A stretch of DNA of 64,000 nt from NCBI RefSeq assembly GCF_000002235.5, contig NW_022145606.1, positions 44,592,692 to 44,656,691 of the forward strand, written 5' to 3'. Below are positions 19,861-31,263 of the stretch, one piece after another. How positions within the stretch are numbered: position 1 is the stretch's first letter; each line of letters begins with the position of its first letter. This DNA comes from Strongylocentrotus purpuratus (Eukaryota; Echinodermata; Echinoidea; Camarodonta; Strongylocentrotidae). The notes below the pieces were generated by a model that saw nothing but the letters and a program-made list of their open reading frames with translations, did not search any database and was not told where the DNA came from. The translations under genes and the position numbers were made by a program.

Positions 19861-20990
19861 TTTCATGCAAGATTGTTCAGCTCCGATTCGGAGTTTAATC
19901 GGGGAGGTGCGCGTGCAACAATGCGTTATTGAGAACCGATCGGCCCATGCAAGCTTGCAACCCCGGCAGCCACGTGCAATCGCGCTAACTGAAAATGCTG
20001 CCTGGTCCTCGATATTTTGTAAGTACCAAACTTTATCAAAAATCAAGTTTGATCGGCATTTATTGATTCATATTTTGAGGTTGAAATACAGCCTTCAGCA
20101 TCAGCATAAAATATATTATGACTTTGAGAATGTTACTTGCCCGATTCTGGCTAGCAGTTTTTGCCTTTGCTTCAAAACACTTGCCCGACACTGACTTTTA
20201 CTTGCCCCGGGCAATCGGGCAAGCGCTTATGTCGCACCCTGGTATTATAGATCTAATTCCCATAGGCCATAGAAGCACTTCCATCTGTCTGTGCGAATTG
20301 TTCATAATCATAGTGAACCCGTCATCATCACCTGTCGATATCAACATCATCGACATCGTAATCGTACGAGGCATGATCACCATGCAATGCATCATCATCA
20401 TCCCCAACTTCCCAGGCCAAGAACCCAAGGCAAGCCAAGCAAGAGAATTAAAAAATAGACCCTAACAAAATTTAAAAAATTAAAAAAACATCCATAAAAT
20501 AGATTTTTTTTTTTTTAAACAATTATTTATTGCCTGAACTTGATCATCATCAGCAGCAGCCAACATCATCATCTCTCTCTCTCTCTCTCTCTCTCTTGGT
20601 TGATCCCTCCACTTTCTTTGGAGATTTCTTGGGTGATTTCATCGTCTTACACTATAGTACAGTTACACTACAAAAAAATCCACATGTGGGACTAGATTTA
20701 GGTCTAGAAAGTCTAGTCTACATCTATCTACTATCTGTGAGACATATGATAAAACGTTTTTTTATTTTAAATTTTTCATTTACATACCTGCAATGGATCA
20801 GGAAGCGTTGTTTGCGTAATGTCTTCAATGGCAGATTATGACATAAATCAACCATTAATGAAATATAACGTCAAGAATGCGAGAATAACCTGGCAAGTTC
20901 AGATCAGGCGCGCTGTTCATGAAGTACCGTACTAGTCTTTGCTGCAGCTCGGTTTTAGGCCTACTCACTTATCGTGAAAATGACGGAACT
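19861..20990. other. no confirmed gene; (CT)n at 20570-20596
   Basis: The plus-strand frame at 19865-20194 is open and relatively GC-rich, but I recognise no domain and codon use is unconvincing. CTTGCCC(G)-type words recur at 20136-20222. (CT)n and TCATCATC runs lie at 20390-20600. Confidence 0.4.
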
Positions 20991-20997
20991 ACAGTGT

Positions 20998-21168
20998 AAA
21001 ACGTAAGGTCGCCACCCGGGGCTCTTGAGGGGCCCGTGAGGGCGCCGTAGGGTACACGTATGGAACCCTTGAGCCCCGCAAGGCGCCCGTAAAGATTTTT
21101 CATGAGAATTGACCCCCAAAATCGTGAGGGGCCCGTCCGGAGCCCGCATGGGACCCGTAAGGTGCAGG
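20998..21168. repeat. GC-rich GGGGCCCGT-type short repeats
   Basis: Recurring GGGGCCCGTGAGG / GGGGCCCGTCCGG / GGGACCCGTAAGG words in this stretch suggest a degenerate short tandem repeat. Open frames on the minus strand across it are not conserved with anything I recognise. Confidence 0.5.
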
Positions 21169-23025
21169 CGCGGATCCAGGATTTCCTAAAGGAGAGGGCC
21201 CAACTTTTTTTTTTGTTGCTCCCGAAAAATTTGAAAATCGCGCCGACCGAAAAGTCTCTTAGGGGGAGGGGGGTAGTGAGCACATTTTTTTTTTGTCCCT
21301 CCAAAATTTAAAAATGTGCACCCCCCCCCCCGCCCCCTTGAGCACCAGGGGGGGGGGGGGCATCGCCCAAAAAAGGTAAAAAATCACGTGTGCACAGATG
21401 TAAAGAACAAATTGACCGTCTGGCATGTTCTAAGTGGTGGGTGTGGCCAGGTGGACGCCCACACCAAAAAAGTGCCCCTTTTGACGACAAAATAGTATTT
21501 TGTAATTAATATTTTAAGGAACCTTGAACCACCATGAGTTTGGTGTCATATGAAAGAGAGTTAAATTATCTACATTTTGATACCAATTTCAAATAATTGG
21601 GGATTAATCAACATCGCAAATTTAAGTAAAAAACATGATTTTTGTGATTTTTTTCGAAATATTGAATTTTATAAAAAAAAACATTATTTTCCATATATCA
21701 AAATTGAAAACATAATTTTTTTGATAACTTTCCAGGAATTTGTTTATGTACAACGACAATATCCTGTGTGAGAGAGAGGTTTATATATCATTTCAATAAA
21801 AAGTTATAGCAATCCAAAGTTATTGATTTGATTTCCACAAAAACAACATTTTTGCTCACATGTGTATTAACTGTATGCATATCCATTCAAAGAAAAGGAA
21901 AGTTCACAGGAATAAAATTTCATAAACATTGCGCATGCCACCTATACGGTATTTATCAATGGAGGTCTTTATAATAGCGATACGCGGATATCGTGGACAT
22001 TATTGTGCAAGAATGGGAAAGCGTGTCTGTTTTTTTGTTATGGGGGTGAGAAGACAAAAGCCCCTGAACGCTGGCGCACTGATGGGGGTGTATTTCTTAT
22101 TCGATACCAGTGATTTACAAAATAATGTTGCTGTTATGACATGATTTTCCTGTATTTTTTCTCCATTTTTTTGTAAGTCATACCTTTTCATGCGTTTGTT
22201 GGAAAATAAGAAATTTCCCAAATTACAGTCGGGCGAAAAATACTCTTATTTAGAAGCCTTTATGTCATGGTCTGCAAAGTGGTAGGGCTCGAACCCCCCC
22301 CCCCCCCCCCCCTCACTTTTTGAAAAAGTATGTTAAAGAGGAAAAGAAAGAAAGAAGGAGAAAAAAAAATAAGTGACCTGCCAATGTCACAATTAAGGTA
22401 TAAAAAATGCTCATCTGACCGTAATTAAATGCCTAAAACCCAAAGCTTACGGGGGCTCCGCCCCGGATCCCACAAAGGGCCCTAAGGCGGGCCCCTGGAT
22501 GCTCATCTGACCGTAATTAAATACCTAAAACCCCTGAGCTTCCGGGGCTCTCCCCCCTGGACCCCACTAAGGGCTCAGTAAGGCGGGCCCCTGGATGCTC
22601 ATGTGACTGTAATTAAATACCTAAAACCCCTGAGCTTCCGGGGCTCTCCCCCCCCCCCCCTGGAACACATCAATTTCCTTAAAGAGGGCCCCTGGATACT
22701 CACCTAACCGTAATTAAATAGCTAAAACCCCTGAGCTTCCGGGGGCTCAGCCCCTTGATCCCTGCCGAGGTTCATGCCCTGGACCCCACGCCAATTTACG
22801 CTCTACCGTAAATACTTCACTTTGAAAAACGTTCCGCGGGACCTGCATGCATGTAACGTGTAAGACTGGTGGTGATGCAGATTTTTTGTCTGCCCCCCCC
22901 CCTCCCTTCCGAACGTTTTTTATCATTACGCCACTGCCACTGCATGGAAGGTGAGCCCCCTGGAATGTAGCCCCCCCCCCCCCCCCCCCCACAATCCCAA
23001 ACTGCTTCCGGCGCGCCTGCATGTA
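21165..23025. mobile_element. composite repeat, copy 1 (inverted relative to 31.26-33.12 kb)
   Basis: Segments occur in the same order as, but inverted to, 31264-33120. 21465-21858 pairs with about 32724-33120 (GACGACAAAATAGTATTTTG shared), 22150-22370 with about 31840-32090, the repeat units 22370-22790 with 31480-31835, and the poly-C end with GGCGCGCC at 22970-23025 with 31264-31330. A CAGGCGCGGATCCAGGATTT terminus, of the kind seen on hAT-like elements, lies at 21165. No transposase is visible. Confidence 0.65.
22370..22790 (-). repeat. tandem GGAGCCCC..TTACGGTCAGATGAGCAT repeats, block 2
   Basis: Four units are read on the minus strand. On the plus strand they appear as ATGCTCATCTGACCGTAATT then CCTAAAACCCCTGAGCTTCC. 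Confidence 0.85.
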
Positions 23026-24880
23026 GAAACTCAATCCAAATCCAAAACTCACAATGAAAATTAGATACATCAAATGATTGTTTGAATCATCTGAAATCAT
23101 ATGTTAGTTTTACTTTTAATACATACATATTCCTAACTGTGCAATAAAGTGCCAGGAAGAATAGTGAAAACATTAATCCCTTGCTCTAGCTTTCCTTTAA
23201 CCACCAACATAACTCTCTAGCTGAAGTAATTAGCCAGCAAAGGAAAAGTGTTGTTTCTCAGATGAGGAAAGAAAGATCACTAGAGTTCAAAATAACAGGA
23301 AATAACACCCATCTCGTATTCGGCCTAGGCATACTTTGTGCAAAATATGGTGAAAGTCTCCAAACATGATCTAACAAGGTATCCTTTTTTGCTGCACGTC
23401 TACTTTTACTATAAACAGATTTCCTGATAGTTTGCAGGCACAAAGCCTTGCCAGTCGCGGTGCGTAACAGTGTCTGCACACTGAGACTAGGCTGAGGGCA
23501 TACCGCAAAGGCTGTATTTGGTTGATTTGATGCAGCCAGAGACTGATAGAGCTAGACTCTGCTCAATGCTTTAGGATTTGTGGTAAAGTGACAAAAAGTT
23601 GCGTGCAGACTGGTTTACTTGAGTGGATTCCTTGACCATGACGAGAGTAAGAAGGGCATTAATGTTCCGTTTAAGTAAGCCCATATATGTCAAAATCCCT
23701 CTGGTTCAAGTTTTATTTTAATATCCATATAGTTAGGAATAACGATAGATTTAAGCTTTAAGCAATATACTTTTTTTCCTTCTTTTCTTTTTTCTTGTGC
23801 CAAAAGATTGTGGCGTAGTGACCAAGATAAGAGCTGGGGTTTCACAGATTCCTATCTTCCCCCTTCTTCTCGTGGACCTGCGAGCCGGAGGTGAAGGGGT
23901 GTTTTTCAAGGTGCTACACAGCCCCCCCCCCCCCCCACCCAAAGATCGAGGTGATATTTCCTTGTTTGTTGGTTCTATTTTTGTGTTCTCATTGGTTTTG
24001 GTTAAATTTTTTTCTTCATTTATTCTCTTTTCGCTTGACCTGGAACTTTCGGACGACACCTGTGCTCCTCAGGTTATTATACCTTATACCCTCAGCTCCC
24101 CTAGTGACCCCCCAAAAAAATCATTCCTACAGGGCCCTGCTCTTAATTTCCCTTCGTCCTGTACTGGGGAATAAACCCATTATATTGCACTTGAGAATGA
24201 ACGTATAAGTGAAACGATTCGTTATATTAATTCCGTGTTGCTTTAAAACAAAGTCATCAGGAGGTTTGTCGAGCCAGGATATCGAGTGGTTTCCTGTTAG
24301 TTTGTGATCGAGGAGGTCATAACTTGTTCTGTGCCGATGCTGTGTTTTAATAAGCTATGAGATTACGCTTTTAGGAATGAAAAATAAACATTACGATAGC
24401 TCACCGGAAAAGTTTGGGTGCAAAATAAGTTGAATCCCTCTATGCCACATATGTTTTTTACTGGACGTTTGAATTAATTTAAAATGAAAAAAATAAAAGA
24501 AAGAAAAAAGATTATTACGGTGGCCGAAAGTAAGAAGGAAAAAAGAAAGAAAATGAAAGTAGGCAAAAAAAATTAAAAGAAAGAAACAACGAAGTAAAGA
24601 CCTGGAGGCAAGAAAAAAGAGTGGAAGTTAAAGTTAATAATGAAGAAAGAGAGAAATAAAACTAAAACATCGTTTTTTTCAAATACCCTAGCTAAAAATG
24701 CCCATTTCACGTAAGGAAGATGTTCAATTTTCTTCCTAATAAGCGCCTCTCCCTCTAGGTCATAAATGTCCCTTTTCACCCCTGGTAAGCCCCCATCACA
24801 CTAAACTATAGTTCTCACTACGTTCTGGAGCCGTCCTAGAAAATCGTAAAACGGGTTGTGGTCGGGGCAGAATGTATAAA
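23026..24880. other. no supported gene
   Basis: A C run lies at 23921-23936 and an A/G-rich tract at 24480-24660. The minus frame at 23258-23479 has a coding-like look (KALCLQTIRKSVYSKSRR) but no splice signals or homology I can name. Confidence 0.4.
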
Positions 24881-24886
24881 AATGTA

Positions 24887-25205
24887 TTATGTTACTATCA
24901 ATATTTGTGTTCAAACACATTTTTTTTTTTGGGGGGGGGGAGGTGGGGGGGGGGTTTGCCAAACAAACTGGTTTAAAATTAATATTAATACACAACTTCA
25001 TACACTTTAAAGCCGTTTTAAAGTGTTGCCCCCAATTCGCTAAGAACTTTGAACTTGAAATTTCACTTGAATTGTATCATAATGTGAAAGAGGATTTCAT
25101 TTAAGACACACTTCTTGACAGATTTCGCCCACCTCCCCCCCCCCCCCCCCCCAAAAAAAAAAAAATGTGTTTGAACACAAATATTGATAGTAACAGAATA
25201 CATAA
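24887..25205. repeat. fold-back with poly-G/poly-C arms
   Basis: GTTACTATCAATATTTGTGT..CAAACACATTTTT with a G-rich run (24891-24950) is the reverse complement of the C/A run plus AATGTGTTTG..GATAGTAAC (about 25130-25193). The spacer is about 175 bp. Confidence 0.85.
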
Positions 25206-25274
25206 TTTGGGTTTTCTGAACAGAAAACAAACAATTTGTATTCTTTACAATAGCCTTAGAACGTAAGAAATGAA

Positions 25275-25352
25275 CCCCCCCCCCCCCAAAAAAAAAAACA
25301 ACAACAACAACAACAACAACAACAGCAACAACAAACAAACAAACAAACAAAT
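25275..25352. repeat. C15A10 then (CAA)n microsatellite
   Basis: Simple sequence: C and A runs followed by CAACAA and CAAACAAA repeats. Confidence 0.9.
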
Positions 25353-25439
25353 AGGTAACCTTATTGATGAAACTCTGAGCTGAAGTGAACACATACGACA
25401 TATAATTACATGCATTTCAAGGAATATTGGCATACTTTA

Positions 25440-26015
25440 TGATACAAAAAGATATCTTTCTAAAAAGACCCTTTTAATGCTATATAACTCGCTCATCTTG
25501 CCATACATTTCATATTGTAACTCGGTATGGGCTTCAAGCGCAAAGACAAAAATTAACCCTAGTTATTTAATGCAAAAGAAAGCGCTTCGCGTATATGCAC
25601 CACTATATTGTGTAACTCCTGTATACTTATATAAGTTTTCATCATTAACATCAGCATCATCAACGTTATCACCATCACCAGTTTTTGTCTTAATATCGTT
25701 ATCAGGCCGCTCCCCCCCCCCTTTACTTTCCCCTAGGCTTTCACGGTATCAAGCAATCGCTTTTTGTAATAGCCTTACTTCTTCTGCAACTTTCTTAATG
25801 AATGATTATTGGTATTGTGTTATTCGTTAAATTTTGTTTTAGTGTCATAATTTAATATTATTGTATTGTATACACATTCATAAAGCTTGTTATATTTTGT
25901 ATATATTGTATTTCTGAAATGTAATTTGATTTGTATGTTGCAGAAGAAAACAAATTCAATTCAATTCAATTCAATTCAGTTCAATTCAATTGAATTCAAT
26001 TCAATTCAATTCAAC
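25440..26015 (+). mobile_element. 5'-truncated CR1/L2-type LINE 3' fragment
   Basis: The reading frame contains LLMLYNSLILPYISYCNSVW followed by SYLMQKKALRV, the thumb region near the end of non-LTR reverse transcriptases, closely like the end of the LINE at 59-61 kb. The frame decays after about 25640. The copy ends in a (TTCAA)n-type microsatellite (25953-26012), the expected tail. Confidence 0.8.
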
Positions 26016-26700
26016 TATACATGTACATCTGCAGTGTAAATGTACTGTATATGGCAATTCTCACAGGTATTAGCATGATCAGTCCCTGGGCCCAACACTT
26101 TAATATCTCCACCCTCTTACTAAGATGTTTGTCTAAATAGTGGATAAAGCGTTAAGATGAAGGACATCGAATTCAAATGTTGTACAAGACCGTGAATGGC
26201 TTCTTGAGATAAAGAAATGGAATACAAAGCTGGTGAAAACTTTTTTGAAGCGATAGGAGGGAAAGCCTTACTGAACTTGTACGTCACCCTATAGGATAAA
26301 CGCCTTTTCATAAACCATATAAAATAAAGAAAAATCATGACGACGAATAATGATTAATATAACATTCAGAGAAGTCATTTTTCCATGGCTTCAGTTATTT
26401 CAAAATATGTGAATCCTGTAAGACCAAAATCTGTATTAAATACCTCTGTATTCATTGCTATACCTCGATTTTATACTAACAATCATATCTTTGATCAGCA
26501 GTACCATGTTTGTACATTTTCCTACATCCTTTATTGTCCTGGTTCATTCAAATTTAAATATTAATTATTTTAGAGCGGTAAACTCCTATGTCAACTTTTC
26601 TCCCCAATATTTTTTTCCTTTTTATTCAATATATAGTGAGAGAGAATAAACATACCGATAGAGAAGACAGAAATGGACATGGCGCTTTCTAAAGCGGCGG
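26016..26700. other. no gene recognised
   Basis: AT-rich, with no coherent coding or repeat boundaries. Confidence 0.4.
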
Positions 26701-26709
26701 AAGGAAGGT

Positions 26710-27205
26710 GATCTTGTAAAGACTGTTCATTGCCTCACACAATGGTCATCTTCATGTTGTTGAATGTCTAGTGAATGTAGAAGCTGATGTGAATCGAGCA
26801 AACGAGCAATTAGGCAGGACACCTCTTCATACGGCGTTATATGCAGGTCATGTAGACATTGTAAAATATCTAATTTCTCAAGACGCGAACCCTAATTCGG
26901 TTGATAACAATGGTGAAACACCCCTGTACATTGCATCGCAAAAGGGTCATCTTCATGTTGTTGAATGTCTAGTGAATGTAGAAGCTGATGTGAATCGAGC
27001 AACAGAGCAATTAGGCAGGACACCTCTTCATACGGCGTCATATGCAGGTCATGTAGACATTGTAAAATATCTAATTTCTCAAGGCGCGAACCCTAATTCG
27101 GTTGATAACAAAAACACCCCTGTACATTGAATCGCAAAAGGGTCATCTTCATGTTGTTGAATGTCTAGTGAATGTAGAAGCTGATGTGAATCGAGCAACT
27201 GAGAT
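26710..27205 (+). pseudogene. ankyrin-repeat gene fragment, frameshifted
   Basis: The frame from about 26747 encodes ankyrin repeats with the canonical motifs GRTPLHTALYAGHVDIVKYL, ETPLYIASQKGHLHVVECL and GANPNSVDN. It is built from a 198-bp unit (two 33-residue repeats) present about two and a half times with almost identical sequence (starts near 26774, 26972, 27165). A 5-nt deletion around 27110 (AACAATGGTGAAACACC to AACAAAAACACC) shifts the frame. The upstream part (26701-26746) is homologous but out of frame. No splice sites or start were identified, so this is a fragment of one of the large ankyrin families, not an intact gene. Confidence 0.85.
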
Positions 27206-27365
27206 GTTTCAGGAAATGTGGACATTGGCAGTTGCCTCCCCTCCCCCATCCCCTACCCGCCCCTTCCAGCCGCTTGTCATAATCTTGCCCATGCCCAAGA
27301 CAAGTTAGTGCATCGATCAACATGAATATAATATAATATTGCCATATTTGGTTTAATGCCCTTGC
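27203..27365 (+). repeat. dispersed repeat, inverted copy at 32425-32590
   Basis: GGAAATGTGGACATTGGCAG, CTTGTCATAATCTTGCCCAT and AACATGAATATAATATAATA all recur as reverse complement near 32440-32585, about 5 kb away. Confidence 0.85.
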
Positions 27366-27725
27366 CTCATATGGAAACGTTTGCTTGTATTTGTCTAATA
27401 AGACCACAAACTGACTCCCACACGGTGTTGAGTGCTCAGGGGTCACGGGCCACTGGCTTCATCGGGCAGGTATAGTTCCATTATGTGAATGCAGGGGCGT
27501 AAATCCCGGGGGGATGGGGGGGGGCTGCATCTCCCCCCCCCCCTGGTTTGAAGTAGGGGGATGGCCTGTATAATCATCCCCCCCCCCTGATATTACCAAA
27601 AAAAAGAGAGGAAAAAAAAGGAAGAAGAAGAAGAAAATGTGATTGTTTCAATTGCAGCATAATGCATGAGAAATGAGTTATTTTGTTTATGTATAGCCTA
27701 CACGTATACAGTATGTCACGATAAG

Positions 27726-28730
27726 GAAACGTCAAGGCTTCCGCGCTTCGCGCGAGAGGGGGAAACTGAATTCAGATAAATAGGGCTTATTAAGAGTCGA
27801 AAACGGTGCAACGAATCGTCTTCTTTCTATAAAAATTAAATCAAACGTCTAAGCTTTTCGCGCTTCGCGGGGAAGGGGAAACTGAATTCAGACGAGAATT
27901 AAGAGTCGAGAACAGTACACCAAATCGTCTGCTTTCTCTAGTAATTTAAGGAAACGCCAAGGCTTACGCGCTTCGCGCGAGAGGGGGAAACTGAATTCAG
28001 ATAAATAGGGCTTATTAAGAGTCGAAAACGGTACAACGAATCGTCTGCTTTCTCTAATAATTTAATGAAACGTCAAAACTTCCGCGCTTTGCGCGGGAGG
28101 GGTAAACCGAATTCAGACAAAGATTAAGAGTCGAGCACGGTTTAACAAATCGTCTACTTTCTCTTATAATTTAATGAAACGCCAAAACTTTCGCGCGGGA
28201 GGGGGGGGGGGGGGGGGGGGGGGGGATCTGAATTTAGACAAGGATTTACAGTCGAGAACGGTACAGCAAATCGTTTCCTTTTTATAATAATTTAATGAAA
28301 AGCCAAAGCTTTCGCGCTTTGCGCGGGAGGGGGGGGGGCCAGATTCATTCAGACAAGGCGTCGGCCGGGTGGCAGAAGGGCGTAAGCACGCGAGCGACTC
28401 GAAAACTACTTCTTGAATTATTCGCATTTAAAGATTTGTTTTATATTTAAACTGCTTTCCGTCCCGAAAATTGGTTTAAAACAAAAAAGACTAATAGAAA
28501 TGTTGTAGTAGAACATGGCCACAATTTTTTCTCTCGAAAATAAGTCCGTTTTTATAAAAGTTTGAGGCGATTTAGTGCAAACGCCCTTCTGCTTAAAGTT
28601 TCATTATTGACCCGAAATTTGAGCTAACGCCCTTCTGCCAGCCAGGCGACGACTGGGGTTAACAGTAGAGAACGGTACAATAAATCGTCTTCTTTTTACT
28701 AATAATTTAAGAAAACGTCTAAGCTTCCGG
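27726..28730 (+). repeat. tandem array of about 115-bp units inside the hAT-like element
   Basis: Units begin GAAACGTCAAGGCTTCCGCG and end in AATCGTCTTCTTTCT..TAATTTAA. Starts are at about 27726, 27843, 27951, 28067, 28176, 28297 and 28711. The last interval is enlarged by the nested element at 28358-28652. A G run of about 25 lies at 28201-28225. Confidence 0.85.
28358..28652. mobile_element. nested TIR element interrupting the array
   Basis: GCGTCGGCCGGGTGGCAGAA.. (28358 on) and ..TTCTGCCAGCCAGGCGACGAC (to 28652) are imperfect inverted repeats. It splits an array unit between AGACAAG and TTAACAGTAGAG. The internal CGCCCTTCTGC at 28583-28593 echoes the termini. Confidence 0.7.
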
Positions 28731-28764
28731 TAGGCCTATCACCCACACACCCCTAATGAACGAG

Positions 28765-28800
28765 CGTGTGTGTGTGTGTGTGTGTGTTTGTGTTGTGTGT
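28765..28800. repeat. (GT)n microsatellite
   Basis: GTGTGTGTGTGTGTGT run within the hAT-like element. Confidence 0.9.
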
Positions 28801-28926
28801 TTGTGCGTGCGCGATCGCGCGCGCTTGCGTAAATTAGTGTGGGCGTGTATGTGCTCCTGCTAGTATGATGGCTATCGCCGATCATCCCCCCACTCCTCGA
28901 TACGGATTTACGCCCCTGTGTGAATG

Positions 28927-29955
28927 GGTAAATTAACTATTACAAAATGAGGAGACACATTACATTGTACAATAGGGACACACATTGTTTTTATTGTGCA
29001 GAACATACTCTTTTATTTACTTACTTATTGCATGAAACTATAAAACCAAAATGCATTTTTTTATTCTAACAATTGGATTACAAAGAATAATAACAGGTGA
29101 TCAATGCTTCAACAACACAAACACCTGGGAAGGAAGCAGCCATACATTTGAGTATTGTAGTTGATAAACGACTCCGCATGTGGACGTTTGGTGGAGCAGA
29201 AAGCAGTGGAATCTTAACAACATGAACCCATTTAACAGAATGTCGGAACGTAAATTAAATTTGGCGCGGTTGGAAAATGCATCTTTCTACCCTGCGACTT
29301 TAATGGTACGATCCAGTAAATTAAAACAGTAAAATGGCTCTTATTTTAAAATTAATTGTTAAATAAAACCCAAAACTTCAGTGATATCAGACAAAATATG
29401 TTATATCTTACGAATAATTAAAAAAGATGTATAAACATTGTGTAAGTGTAGCATTTTACGATAATAGACACTGATTTAGCGAAGATGACGTCATTATAGT
29501 GCGCTTGCATCAGGGAATTAAAGGTCAAAAGGTCAATTCAGACGCTGATAAGTTATTGGTCAAGCCTTTTTGTTTCCTTTATTCCGACAAAATTATACAA
29601 TCAATCAAAACAAGTTTAATACCAGAAGAAAGCTAACGATTAGTATTTTCATTAACCGCTTGCCCCAAAGTCGCTTGACCACAGTGAAACGAGTGAGAGC
29701 TTGCGAGAGCGGCCAAAGTGTGATTGAAACTCGCTATTTGCTAATTTCCAACGCAAAAAGAGACGACATTGTGCTGGATAAATGTATTTTTTCCGACAAA
29801 AGTACAGAAAATTTGCATATGCATGGTCTTTTTATATTATACTTTATGAAATGTTACCCGAGTGACTTCCGGGCGCCCCAATGCTGGAAAGTAACGCACA
29901 TTTTGGAAAACTTCACTTTTTCATGAAAAAATGCTTATTTCTTTTATGCACGCAA
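28927..29955. other. no supported gene; diverged dispersed repeat at 29085-29175
   Basis: The repeat shares AACAGGTGA..CAATGCTTCAAC and TTGATAAACGACT with 510-605. The plus frame at 29570-29926 is open but shows no recognisable domain. Confidence 0.45.
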
Positions 29956-29959
29956 GTCA

Positions 29960-30960
29960 GATTGAGCGGATGATACAACGTTTCCATATGCCCCCTACCC
30001 CCCCCCCCCCCCAACCCGCCCCAACCCGCCCCAAAAATGAGGGGGGAGGAAGGGAAAGGGAAAGAGGAGAGCTAAAAGGGAACAAAAACAGGAAGAAGAA
30101 AAGAAAAGGGTGAAAAGAAGGGGGAACAGTTGCGATTAATCCCGCCCAAAACGTGCGAAAAACTCTTTCCCCCCCCCCCCCATCAAACTTAAAACAGAGA
30201 AAAGGATGGAAAGGGAAAGGAAAAAGAGAAAAAAGAAAGGAAGGGGGGATCAGTTGCGATCGGGGGGGGGGGGCACTGGCGTACTGATGGGGGAGGGGGC
30301 TTGGGGGAGACAGATGCTCCCAAATATAATTCAAACATGGTTTATTTCTAATTCAATACCGGTGATTTACAAATGTTGCTGAAATGAAAACAAAATCCGA
30401 AATTTTTACTCAATCTTTTATAGTACATTATCCTTTTTTATGCCTTTGTTGGAAAATGGCAAATTCCTAAAGAAAGAAAGAAAAAATAATAAACTGCCTT
30501 TCTCACAAAATAATGAGGTGTCAAAATTTGCTCATCTGACCGTGAATAAATGCATAAAAGCCCCTGAGTTTCCGGGGGCTCTGCCCCCTGGATTTCACCC
30601 AGGGCCCTAAGGCGGGCACCTGAATGCTCATCTGACGGTAATTCAATGCTTAAAACCCCTGGACCTCACGCCAATTAGTGTCCTGCCAGTGTCACAAATA
30701 AGGTATCAAAATTTGCTCATCTGACGGTAATTTAATGTATAAAACCCCTGAGCTTCTGGGGGCTCCACCCCTTGACCACCGCCGAGAAACGTTCAGCGGG
30801 GCCTGCATGTAAGAGTGGGGGTGATGGGGATTTTTTTTTTCCCCGAACGTTTTTGCCACTGCCGGTGTCACCATTACGTACCATTACGTACCAATATTTG
30901 GCTCGCATCATTTCAAATTTTGCCCCCCCCCCCCCTCCTAAGAAATCCTGGATCCGCACC
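29960..30960. mobile_element. composite repeat copy with inverted homology to 7.65-8.27 kb
   Basis: 29990-30480 is the reverse complement of about 7780-8265. 30515-30770 holds minus-strand GGAGCCCC..TTACGGTCAGATG units, including the empty site for element X (30585-30615). 30775-30860 resembles 22800-22930 (AACGTTC..CGGG.CCTGCATG). The right terminus ends AAATCCTGGATCCGCACC, similar to the 21165 terminus in inverse. Confidence 0.65.
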
Positions 30961-31263
30961 TTGGGTATATACATGTAGCTCTTATTTTTTATCGTATTCA
31001 TATCAGGAAGGAGTGCTGGAAAGGGACGTTTAAAGTACAATTTGCCTTTCACATTAGTCCCGCAAGGTTTCTCTCAACAATCTATATCTAACATCAAAGG
31101 GCGCCTGGCAGTCACTCCCCACCATTTAAATCGTCTGGCAATGGCCATTTGTGTATCGTTGGCCTGTGGTGAATCTTTCGTATAGGTTCCATTTGTATTT
31201 CCTTTCAAGCTGATCTAGCTCAATATTGAGGTTGGGGTATTTTAGGGACATCTGACAGACACC

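Larger units (their letters stand above)
27492..28918. mobile_element. hAT-like non-autonomous element with 8-bp target duplication
   Basis: The TIRs are CAGGGGCGTAAATCC (27492-27506) and GGATTTACGCCCCTG (28904-28918). The flanks are a perfect 8-bp duplication TGTGAATG (27484-27491 and 28919-28926), the signature of hAT-superfamily transposition. The interior has poly-G/C, seven units of about 115 bp (27726-28730) and (GT)n, with no transposase ORF. Confidence 0.92.

Noticed and set aside
19865..20194. 109-codon plus-strand open frame in a GC-richer patch
   Set aside because: No domain, unconvincing composition and no supporting splice partners; TGTAAGTACC near 20018 looks like a donor but leads nowhere I can follow.
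20961..21304. Minus-strand frames with GPSR/PDGPL repeats
   Set aside because: Explained by GGGGCCCGT-type short repeats and a repeat terminus.
23258..23479. 73-codon minus-strand frame with coding-like residues
   Set aside because: No splice signals, no recognised family; could be chance or an old repeat.
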